The notes under the pieces were generated by a model. That model saw only the letters and a list, made by a program, of their open reading frames with translations. It searched no databases and was not told the origin of the DNA. Positions 18,604 to 25,660 of a stretch of 64,000 bases of DNA are shown here, piece after piece. The position numbers and the translations under genes were made by a program. Every line of letters starts with the position of its first letter. Within the stretch, counting starts at the first letter, position 1. The DNA is taken from assembly GCA_002281755.1 (NCBI GenBank), contig NCHB01000001.1, positions 62,001-126,000 of the forward strand, in the 5' to 3' direction. This DNA comes from Sulfurovum sp. 16-42-52 (GTDB lineage Bacteria; Campylobacterota; Campylobacteria; Campylobacterales; Sulfurovaceae).

Positions 18604-18878
18604 AGTGCTTCTACTTTTACCAGTCCGCTCTCAAGCAGCTTTTCCACGAACTCAGACAAATCGTTTTGCAACACCTCTGCTTCAACCTCATACTGCTCCA
18701 TCAACACCTCAAAAACTTCATGCAGGATTTCATGCTCTTGCATCGCCTGCCAAATGGCTGTGCCTACTTCATCAAGCCCGAAATAGTTTTCGCTTTCCAT
18801 ATCCAAAAGCACCATCTCTCCATCAACTTCCTGAGCAAATACACTCTGTGAAAAGGTAATTTTTTGACTCAAATCCAT
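18600..18878 (-). CDS. PqqD-like RiPP recognition protein, candidate lasso B1
   Basis: A 92-residue PqqD/RRE-fold protein: an N-terminal three-strand sheet ([29 protein letters not shown]) followed by three helices. This fold binds leader peptides of ribosomal peptides. The length and the [19 protein letters not shown] pattern match B1 proteins of lasso-peptide clusters. No other RRE is seen in the window, so it is the best candidate partner of the B2 protein at 23.2 kb. It lies downstream of a DsbC-like gene (2-base gap) and overlaps rsmG. The link to the lasso cluster is inferred. Confidence 0.85.
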   Translation of the reverse strand: MDLSQKITFSQSVFAQEVDGEMVLLDMESENYFGLDEVGTAIWQAMQEHEILHEVFEVLMEQYEVEAEVLQNDLSEFVEKLLESGLVKVEAL

Positions 18879-18880
18879 GC

Positions 18881-19627
18881 TTATTCTCCACCTTCGAGTA
18901 ACTCTTCTTGCATCACAGGCATAAACTCTGCATTGAAGATAGAAGGCGTACCTCTTACACCCAGTTCCATCGTTGCCAGATTGGACTTTTCGATGTAGGC
19001 TTGTGTCTCAGACGAATAGACAAATGGTTTAGTGGCATCTTTGATAAGTATCTCATAGTGCGTTGAACCCTTCAGCATGATCTCTTCGAAACGTGCTTTT
19101 TTATCAGCATCATCGTTACCCTGCATAATCCACTCTATCATCGCCGGTGCTTTTTGATGAAAAGGAAGTGGAAAAAGTATCACATGCACTTTAAAATCAT
19201 CGAGTTTTCCGGCTACTGCTTTTTCAAAACGGTTACAGTATAGACATTCGGGATCCATGACGATGTAGAGTTCTTCGTCACCTTTGCCGTAAGAAAATGC
19301 AATCCCTTCAGAGATAATCTTCGCATCTTGAGGATACACCATCGCATTCCCCTCTTTATCATAAGCCGAACCGATGTAAAGCTCATCCGTCTTTTTATCG
19401 AGATATGCGGTAATGAACTGTGAACCCTGCGCAGACTGCGCTTCTAGTTTAAGTATATAACTCTGTGGTTTTTCAATCGCACCTTTAATGCTAAGAACCG
19501 GGTCTTGAAGCACCACATTTTTAGCCTTCAGTGCTTGAAGTTTTGCTTCGTCCACTATGGTATCTGCTGCACCCACTGTACAGACACACACCATCACCGC
19601 AAGTAGAGCACACAGTGCTTTGTTCAT
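18881..19627 (-). CDS. DsbC/DsbG-like thiol:disulfide interchange protein
   Basis: Periplasmic thioredoxin-fold protein. A signal peptide covers about residues 1-20 of the ATG at 19627, which is preceded by AAGGAA; the longer in-frame start at 19666 would put 13 polar residues before it and is rejected. DPECLYCNRFEKA holds the CLYC active site (about Cys128 and Cys131), and the thioredoxin cis-Pro loop GVRGTPSIF is present. The N-terminal part (about 25-110) resembles the DsbC dimerisation domain. It is 2 bases upstream of the PqqD-like gene. The predicted lasso core has no cysteine, so this protein probably serves other substrates. Confidence 0.85.
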   Translation of the reverse strand: MNKALCALLAVMVCVCTVGAADTIVDEAKLQALKAKNVVLQDPVLSIKGAIEKPQSYILKLEAQSAQGSQFITAYLDKKTDELYIGSAYDKEGNAMVYPQDAKIISEGIAFSYGKGDEELYIVMDPECLYCNRFEKAVAGKLDDFKVHVILFPLPFHQKAPAMIEWIMQGNDDADKKARFEEIMLKGSTHYEILIKDATKPFVYSSETQAYIEKSNLATMELGVRGTPSIFNAEFMPVMQEELLEGGE

Positions 19628-20288
19628 ATAGATGTTCCTTGGTGTTATTTTGTCAAAGTATAGCATTAAACATTTAACGCCAAACTGTTTAATCCTATCA
19701 TTACATCACATCATCTAACACTTTCAAAGAAAAACATGTTTACAAAGCTATCCAGAAAGATCCATAGAGTATTAGATTTAGACAGATACAGTTCGTTAAA
19801 TAAAAATAAGATTTCATTGACACTGTTAAAGAGTCACAAAGTAAATGACCTACCAAAACTTAAGCTCGCAATAGAGACGAAGCAGTTGAATTACTCCAAC
19901 AAGTTCTCTTTATAAAAACAGACGGCATTTTGGTCTGCAAACAAGTAGGAGTGCAAAGCATTTAAAAGGGTCATGGACTCTATGCGAGTGATGTGGTTAA
20001 AAGTTATATTTTGAGGTTGTTGATGGAGAATGAGAAGATGAAACATCACGGTAGATAATTACCTACAAAGGTCAGAAGGATCTAAATTCACATTAGGTAT
20101 GAGCATAGTCTTATGTTTCTTTAAACACTATTCGTTGCCCTATAGGAATTACTATCAGTCGCCACCTATATTCTGACCTTAACTAGAAAAGAGGATCAGC
20201 CCTCCTCTCTTAGATAGAATTCTTGTTATACTAGAAGCCTATAATTAAACCTAACGTTTTTTATTTTTGTCTGAAAACCATTATTTGA
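19628..20288. other. Gene-poor scar between the DsbC-like gene and the lasso cluster
   Basis: 660 bases without a convincing gene. On the plus strand, an open frame at 19736-19915 encodes 59 residues of unknown type. Further short open stretches follow in another frame and are broken by stops (about 19870-20055; fragments such as LLQQVLFIKTDGILVCKQVG and GLYASDVVKSYILRLLMENE). They look like remains of one broken gene that I cannot name. A 10-base inverted repeat (AAGGTCAGAA near 20079 and TTCTGACCTT at 20171-20180) spans about 100 bases. A terminator-like hairpin lies at 20184-20208. Confidence 0.55.
20184..20208 (-). terminator. Rho-independent terminator of the lasso operon
   Basis: On the minus strand the 6-base stem AGAGGA / TCCTCT with a 7-base loop is followed by TTTTCT. 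It lies about 80 bases after the precursor stop codon, where the end of the lasso operon would be expected. The stem is short and the U-tract is modest. Confidence 0.55.
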
Positions 20289-20414
20289 TTATAGTGGCGG
20301 GTTTGGCTTCTTAGCCCCCCCTTGACTTCCTTCCGCAGCGGTTCCTGACCCTCCAAGCGTAATTTTCTTTATTGGCATTTTTGTTATTTTAGGATTAGTC
20401 CAAGTTTTCTTCAT
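20289..20414 (-). CDS. Lasso-peptide precursor (A)
   Basis: A 41-codon gene, easily missed by gene callers. AAGGAA lies 7 bases before the ATG, and it starts 10 bases after the macrolactam synthetase stop. Leader residues 1-20 begin MKKTWTNPKI, giving WxxPxI, a variant of the YxxPxL motif read by lasso B1 proteins. Thr19 is at position -2, as needed by B2 peptidases. The core (21-41) begins GGSGTAAE: Gly1 and Glu8 can form an 8-residue macrolactam ring. A 13-residue tail ends KKPNPPL. There is no cysteine. The tail has no aromatic plug; Lys35/Lys36 or the Pro-rich end might hold the thread. The C-terminus is Leu, not the Ser phosphorylated in paeninodin-type peptides. Confidence 0.85.
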   Translation of the reverse strand: MKKTWTNPKITKMPIKKITLGGSGTAAEGSQGGAKKPNPPL

Positions 20415-20424
20415 ATTTATTTCC

Positions 20425-22317
20425 TTAAAAATTTTCTTTTATTATATCATAAGAATTCTGTACAAGACAAACTGCAACTATTTTCTCTACTTCTCTCATT
20501 TCTAATCTATCAATTTCAATTTTATTTAAATCTGCTTTTAACTTTTCATAATCTATATATGAATTTCTTTTATAATCAATTTTATTCATGCTACTTCGAA
20601 TAATTTTTAACACATTTTTATAATCTTTTTCGAGTGATTGATTTATTTTAGTTTCACTTGGCTTTGCAAACCACACAATATCTGAAGGCAATAAGTCTGA
20701 TACTGTCATTTTAATTAAAAATCGTTCTTTACACTCCACTAGAAAAAATAATTCTTCTGGAATTCCAATGGCAAATTCTATAATTCGTTTATCTAAAAGG
20801 GGATACCTATATTCAATTCTGTTTGACTGACCCATCAATGCCCAAGATTCTATTCTATGTTGAATATGCCCAAAATTATACTGGGCCAACTGATTTTTTC
20901 TAACACCCCGAACACTAGGTATTTCTGCATCTTTATGCGATTTCATGAAACTTTCAAATTCTTTAGTTAAATACCTATATCTATGCGCGTTCCGATAATT
21001 ACTTTTGTAATTTCTAAGTTTGCGAAATACCTTTAGAGCATTAGGAGATAAAAAATTTATTAGTGTCCGCTTCAATAATTTTTTCCAGGAATAAGACAAA
21101 TATTTTTTCTCTTGTAATAAATAATAAAATGCTGTAAAAATCTTCCCCTGACTAATAAGACCTGAAATATAAGAATAACCATTGTAGGATATCAATTCAT
21201 CTCCTCCCCAACCAGATAATATAACCCTTGCATTCATTCTCTTCATTTGACACTGAATATAATTCTCTCCCCAGTAGTACATAGTTCCTTGAGTAAAAAT
21301 ATTATGTGTTCTTATACATTGTTCTATGTATGCCGGATCTATTTTGAATTCTTCGTGAATAATATTTTCTTCTCCTGCTGCTATTCTCCTGCTAAAATTC
21401 CAAGCTTCGTATTCGTATTTATTTTTATCTTCCGGTATATCTATCCAGTTAAATGTATAAAGAGGTTTTTCTATCTTGTGAAGTTTCTGTGATGCAAGCA
21501 CCGCAATAGGTGAAGAATCGATACCACCACTCATATGAGATCCGACAGTATAATCAGTACGAAGACGTACTTCAATAGCATCATCATACAATTTCCTTAA
21601 TTGTTCAACATACTCTCCAAAAGTTTTATAATGAATTATTGGAGATTTTTCTAGAGACCAATAAGTAGTTTCATTGATTTTGTCTTTAGTAACAATCATA
21701 CTCATTGCTGGAGGAAGTTTTTTGATACTCTCAAAAAAAGTTGCCTGTTTTGAATGAAGATAATTGGATTTGATGAAAAATGCTATTGTATTTTTATCTA
21801 AACCTTTTGGGATTTCAGAACAGCCCAAAAATGATAGAATATCATTTGAAAAAATAAATCTATCATCTGTACAAAAAAAATACAATGATTTAATGCCTAC
21901 ATGATCTCTAGCACAAAACAGTTGCTCTTTTTCACTATCCCAAATCGCAAAAGCAAAATCGCCCAAGAGATGTTTCGGACACTCTTCACCCCATTTCTCA
22001 TAAGCTGCCAGTATAAATTCGCTATCACCGATCTCCCCCATAGGTAGATCAGGTAAAGTAAGTTCTTTGGCTAATTCATCACGATTGTCTATCCTTGCAT
22101 CCATTGTCAGGACATACGTATCTTTTTGCATCGGTAGATGCTCATATTTAGACTCTGGCGTATTCCAAAGCATAGCATGTCGCAATGCTATGGATCCATC
22201 TATCCACAAATTACTCTCATCCGGCTCCCAACTAGACATAGTTTCGAGCATTTCCCCCGCAATATTTTTGTCAATAGGATTTCCATTTCGATTAAAAATA
22301 CCAAAAAATCCGCTCAT
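20425..22317 (-). CDS. Lasso macrolactam synthetase (C; asparagine-synthetase-like)
   Basis: 630 residues with an N-terminal class-II amidotransferase-like domain (1-220) and a C-terminal ATP-pyrophosphatase domain carrying SGGIDSSP (263-270). It begins MSGFFG: the nucleophilic Cys2 of true asparagine synthetases is replaced by Ser, so glutamine hydrolysis should be lost. This is expected for lasso cyclases such as McjC, which adenylate the ring Asp or Glu and let Gly1 attack. Its start overlaps the kinase stop by one base and its stop lies 10 bases before the precursor gene. The gene is visibly AT-richer than its neighbours, which suggests transfer. Plain asparagine synthetase is less likely given the neighbours. 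Confidence 0.88.
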   Translation of the reverse strand: MSGFFGIFNRNGNPIDKNIAGEMLETMSSWEPDESNLWIDGSIALRHAMLWNTPESKYEHLPMQKDTYVLTMDARIDNRDELAKELTLPDLPMGEIGDSEFILAAYEKWGEECPKHLLGDFAFAIWDSEKEQLFCARDHVGIKSLYFFCTDDRFIFSNDILSFLGCSEIPKGLDKNTIAFFIKSNYLHSKQATFFESIKKLPPAMSMIVTKDKINETTYWSLEKSPIIHYKTFGEYVEQLRKLYDDAIEVRLRTDYTVGSHMSGGIDSSPIAVLASQKLHKIEKPLYTFNWIDIPEDKNKYEYEAWNFSRRIAAGEENIIHEEFKIDPAYIEQCIRTHNIFTQGTMYYWGENYIQCQMKRMNARVILSGWGGDELISYNGYSYISGLISQGKIFTAFYYLLQEKKYLSYSWKKLLKRTLINFLSPNALKVFRKLRNYKSNYRNAHRYRYLTKEFESFMKSHKDAEIPSVRGVRKNQLAQYNFGHIQHRIESWALMGQSNRIEYRYPLLDKRIIEFAIGIPEELFFLVECKERFLIKMTVSDLLPSDIVWFAKPSETKINQSLEKDYKNVLKIIRSSMNKIDYKRNSYIDYEKLKADLNKIEIDRLEMREVEKIVAVCLVQNSYDIIKENF

Positions 22318-23216
22318 TACTTCATCTTTCTAAAGCTACTATGATGTTCGAGAATAGTATTATATACTTCATTTAACCTGTTGAAATCCCAAGGAACTGT
22401 AACTTTATATACAGATAGTCTCTGCGCAATTTCCCCTAAATAGTCGAGCTGTTTTGACTCGGGAAAGAACAGATTCATCTCTTTGGCACTACGTAATGCC
22501 ATGAATTTATCCACCCCTGTAAGCATGCTAACCTTCACATCATTATCACCTTCAACTTTTTGCAAAACATAAATACTATGCATTGCTTTTGGCGTTTTTG
22601 CAAAATTTTCTACAAAAAAACCCAAATCTTCAATATCTCGATATGGGCGATGATATGGATAGGAAGATACTGTATAGAAATCACCATCTTTTTGAAACGT
22701 TGCAACCTTATCATCAGAAATCATCGTATGTCCTTGCTTCATAAAGTAGTCTGTCATCGTTGATTTGCCACCAAAAGATTCGGCAATGAAAAGTACAGGT
22801 TCTTCATTTATCTCCACTGCACCTGCATGTAAAAAATCATAAATCCCTTCGATGATAAAAAAAATAGGTAACACAACATGTAGGGCCCAATATTTCAGTA
22901 GCTCTTCCGTAAAGTTTTCATGTTTGATGTATTCTAGTTCCATCATTCCGCTAGACCAGAAAAAAGTAATGACATCTTTGACTTCAAATACCCAAATCTG
23001 CCCCGTACCCCTATCCATAAACTCACGATCTGAATAGAGTCCAAGATCCCGTCCTTGACTTTCAGGAAAAATCATTTCACATTGTAGTTTCTTTTTTAAC
23101 TCAGAAGCAAACAAACTACTTTCTCTTACTTTTACTTGACCAACAAATGAGTCTACTGATTCTTTGTCATCCTCCAATCGTGGTATGAACTTTATATAGT
23201 GATTATACGCGATCAT
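22317..23216 (-). CDS. HPr-kinase-like protein of the lasso cluster (K)
   Basis: About 299 residues from the ATG at 23216, which overlaps the B2 stop as ATGA (an in-frame ATG at 23228 is also possible). The C-terminal kinase core shows HAGAVEI, the P-loop AESFGGKST and ISDDK, the usual HprK/P order. The N-terminal half is unrelated to HPr-kinase regulatory domains I know. In paeninodin-type clusters such kinases phosphorylate the C-terminal serine of the precursor. Here the precursor ends in Leu, so Ser23, Thr25 or Ser30 would have to be the target, or the role differs. The first P-loop position is Ala instead of Gly. Confidence 0.85.
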   Translation of the reverse strand: MIAYNHYIKFIPRLEDDKESVDSFVGQVKVRESSLFASELKKKLQCEMIFPESQGRDLGLYSDREFMDRGTGQIWVFEVKDVITFFWSSGMMELEYIKHENFTEELLKYWALHVVLPIFFIIEGIYDFLHAGAVEINEEPVLFIAESFGGKSTMTDYFMKQGHTMISDDKVATFQKDGDFYTVSSYPYHRPYRDIEDLGFFVENFAKTPKAMHSIYVLQKVEGDNDVKVSMLTGVDKFMALRSAKEMNLFFPESKQLDYLGEIAQRLSVYKVTVPWDFNRLNEVYNTILEHHSSFRKMK

Positions 23217-23674
23217 TCTTTTCCCCATCCAAATACTGAAAGTACAGCAAAATCTTCATGCCCACTGCCACCAGTGATGATGGTCTCTCCACACTGTGAC
23301 CAGGCATGTGCTTTCATCTTTTCTTTACTCTCTTCATCTTTAGCAGCACCCAGGTAAAATACACCCGAAATGCCGCGTTTTTGAAGCATCTTTTGTGCCG
23401 TAAGCGACTGTACCAGGCAGGCACTTTCCCAAGGTGTGTAGGTAGCTGCTCTCATGATGGATTTCCCTATTATTATAGCTCTTTCTTGTTCGGTTTGTGT
23501 GAGAGTTGCTAAGTCAGGCTGTTGGGTATGATGCTCCAATGAACGCGTCAAACGCTTGAAGGAAACCGTCAGGATGGCTGCACGCATGACACCCAGCATC
23601 ATATACGCTTCCAAAAAAAGTTTTTTCTCTTCTGAAGATATAGCAGTAAATTTTCTGATTTTATTGAACATCAA
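23213..23674 (-). CDS. Lasso leader peptidase (B2; transglutaminase-like)
   Basis: 153 residues, the size of stand-alone B2 proteins, which cleave the leader with help from B1. The cysteine-protease set is Cys86 in TPWESACLVQSL, His123 in KAHAWSQCG and Asp141 in GHEDFAVLSVFGW, in the order known for McjB-type enzymes. No RRE domain is fused, so a separate B1 is required. The start lies within the end of the ABC transporter gene (14-base overlap) and the stop overlaps the kinase start. Confidence 0.9.
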   Translation of the reverse strand: MMFNKIRKFTAISSEEKKLFLEAYMMLGVMRAAILTVSFKRLTRSLEHHTQQPDLATLTQTEQERAIIIGKSIMRAATYTPWESACLVQSLTAQKMLQKRGISGVFYLGAAKDEESKEKMKAHAWSQCGETIITGGSGHEDFAVLSVFGWGKE

Positions 23675-25427
23675 AATCCTCCTGTATCAGCCCTTGCTTT
23701 TGGAGTTCTTCATACGTTCCTTCTGCTTTTATCCTGCCTTCTTCGATGAGATAGATGTAGTCAGCTTGTTTGATGGTTGTGGTTCTGTGCGCGATGATGA
23801 CGGTGGTGCGTCCCTCCAAAAAGGGTGCCAGTGTCTCATAGAGGTGAAACTCTGTGGCATTGTCCAGTGCAGAGGTAGCTTCATCAAAGATGACTATCTT
23901 TGGGTCTGAGAGGATGAGTCTTGCGATGGCGAGTCTTTGACGCTGTCCACCAGAGAGACGGATGCCGTTTTTTCCGATGCGTGACTCTAACCCTTCTTGC
24001 AGATTTCGTACAAACGCCTCAAGCTGTGCGGCTCTGAGTGCCTCATAAATTGCTGCATCACTTTTTTCTTTCGAGAGTGTTAGATTCATGCGAATGGTGT
24101 CATTAAAAAAGAGGCTCTGTTGCAGCATCAGTGCTACATTTTCACGGACGATAGGAAGCCCTATCTGCTCTATGGGAACACCGCCGTAAAGTATCTCACC
24201 TGTATGAACAGGATAAAACCCTACCAATATCTGTGCGATAGTTGTCTTTCCGCTTCCGCTGGCTCCTATGAGTGCGATCTTTTGTCCTTTACGGGCTTGC
24301 AGGCTGATGTCATGCAAGACTTGACTACCTTTACTATAGTTAAAACTGATATGTTTCAGCTCGATGGAAGTACTTTTTATATCTTCAAAAGGATTTGTTT
24401 TATGCGGATAGTGTGGTTCCATAGAGAGCGCAAGCAAGGTGTTGATGCGTTCTAAAGCCGGCTTTGTACCTTGATAAGCAATAACCAGCCCCATAAGCTG
24501 CTGGATGGGCTGCAACAATGTCGAGAGATAAAACAAAAAGGCTATCATCATCCCAATGGTCAGATCGGAGTACGCTACCGCTGCGATGCCCATAGCACGA
24601 AAGATATCCACAACGACATTGGTCAAAAGCGTGGAAGAACTGTGTGCAACGGCAGCTTTATGCCCATACTCAAGAGATGCTGTTTCGATGGCTTTGGCAA
24701 GATTTTGCAAGATGCCAAAAAAGCTGTGTTCCTGATTGCTCGCACGCACCTGCACAAAAAGATCCAAGGTTTCAGCTAGCAGTTCATGGTACAACTCATA
24801 CGCTTCATGCTGACGGCGTAACAATTCACCCGTTTTACGCCCAAGCACTTTTGAAAAAGCTAAAAAAAACGGATTTAACACAAAAACAAGCAGAGCCAAC
24901 ACCCAGTTCATCCAGAGCATCACTGCTGCAATACCTACTAGCATCAAAGAAGCAGACAAAAGCGTTGTGACCACCTGTCCTGCAAAACCACTGACACTCT
25001 CCACATCCTGCACTGTTTTTGATGCGATGCCGCCAGATTTGAGTGTTTCGTACTCACTCAGTTCAACACGTTCAAGATGATGCAAAATACGATGGCGAAG
25101 CAGGTAGCTTATCTTTTCTGTAATTTTGGTGGCATAAAAGGTTTTTGTATTATTGAAATAAAATGCCAAAAGGCGCAACACTAAAACCATTGCCAAAATA
25201 ACCGTGATATAAACCCACACTTGGGAACTTCCAAGAACACCTGAGATCATCTCCGTCATCTTTCCGGGATGTCCCAACAACACCTCATCGATCAAAAGCG
25301 GGATGAGCATCGGTATAGGCAATAAAAGAAGCGTTGCCAAAACCCCATACAAAGAACTGCGCCAAAAATCATGCTTTTGTGCTTTAATCTGAGTGTAGAG
25401 TGTGCTAAAGGTATAATTTTTTGTCAT
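23661..25427 (-). CDS. ABC exporter with fused ATPase (lasso D)
   Basis: 588 residues: six membrane segments (about 20-310) then an ATPase domain with Walker A GASGSGKTT (388-396), signature LSGGQRQRL near 492 and FDEATSALD. It lacks an N-terminal C39 peptidase, so it exports an already matured substrate, as McjD does, giving immunity at the same time. It is the first gene of the operon. Its ATG is preceded by ATCAGGCAACA; the GGCAAC there is complementary to the 3' strand of the upstream riboswitch. A lipid exporter such as MsbA is the alternative, but the context argues against it. Confidence 0.88.
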   Translation of the reverse strand: MTKNYTFSTLYTQIKAQKHDFWRSSLYGVLATLLLLPIPMLIPLLIDEVLLGHPGKMTEMISGVLGSSQVWVYITVILAMVLVLRLLAFYFNNTKTFYATKITEKISYLLRHRILHHLERVELSEYETLKSGGIASKTVQDVESVSGFAGQVVTTLLSASLMLVGIAAVMLWMNWVLALLVFVLNPFFLAFSKVLGRKTGELLRRQHEAYELYHELLAETLDLFVQVRASNQEHSFFGILQNLAKAIETASLEYGHKAAVAHSSSTLLTNVVVDIFRAMGIAAVAYSDLTIGMMIAFLFYLSTLLQPIQQLMGLVIAYQGTKPALERINTLLALSMEPHYPHKTNPFEDIKSTSIELKHISFNYSKGSQVLHDISLQARKGQKIALIGASGSGKTTIAQILVGFYPVHTGEILYGGVPIEQIGLPIVRENVALMLQQSLFFNDTIRMNLTLSKEKSDAAIYEALRAAQLEAFVRNLQEGLESRIGKNGIRLSGGQRQRLAIARLILSDPKIVIFDEATSALDNATEFHLYETLAPFLEGRTTVIIAHRTTTIKQADYIYLIEEGRIKAEGTYEELQKQGLIQEDFDVQ

Positions 25428-25472
25428 TGTTGCCTGATATTGACTTTAGTCTTAGTGAATATTTTATTCTTT

Positions 25473-25543
25473 GGCAACCTGGCGATCTTCTTTTCAAAGA
25501 CCCATGGCTTTCTGACCCTGTCTCACGGCAGGTGTAGCATTTC
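25473..25543 (-). ncRNA. GEMM / c-di-GMP-I-like riboswitch before the lasso operon
   Basis: On the minus strand, TGCTACACC leads into a CCTG/CAGG stem capped by a GTGA tetraloop closed by C-G, then GGGTCAGAAAGCC, ATGGGTCT, a small TCTT/AAGA hairpin, and GATCGCCAGGTTGCC. This follows the GEMM pattern (GGCAAACC, stem with GNRA loop, GGGACGCAAAGCC, second stem, GCC-GGTTGCC) block by block, with several conserved bases changed. No long P1 helix is visible. The closing GTTGCC (25473-25478) is the exact complement of GGCAAC over the exporter's ribosome-binding site (25429-25434). The ligand is not determined by this; c-di-GMP is the default. Confidence 0.72.
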
Positions 25544-25551
25544 TTATGATT

Positions 25552-25557
25552 ATTATA
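25552..25557 (-). promoter_or_regulatory. Candidate -10 box of the lasso operon
   Basis: TATAAT in an AT-rich stretch, placed so that transcription would begin about 25545, right at the 5' edge of the riboswitch. The region is very AT-rich, so chance matches are likely, and no clear -35 is visible. Confidence 0.4.
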
Positions 25558-25660
25558 ATATATTATTATTTAAATAGAATTTAATACCCTCTTAAATTCT
25601 ATTGATGAATCGTAGTATACTGAAAAAATATCAGAAAAATATCAGAAAAAATAACACGTA

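Noticed and set aside
18881-19627. DsbC-like protein as a lasso maturation enzyme
   Set aside because: The predicted core has no cysteine, so a disulfide enzyme would have nothing to act on.
19736-19915. A 59-codon plus-strand gene
   Set aside because: No recognisable family and no clear ribosome site; neighbouring frames carry equally gene-like fragments. Better seen as part of a decayed gene.
20425-22317. Ordinary asparagine synthetase (asnB)
   Set aside because: The protein starts MSGFFG without the amidotransferase cysteine at position 2, and it lies between a kinase, a B2 peptidase and a precursor gene. A lasso cyclase explains all of these.
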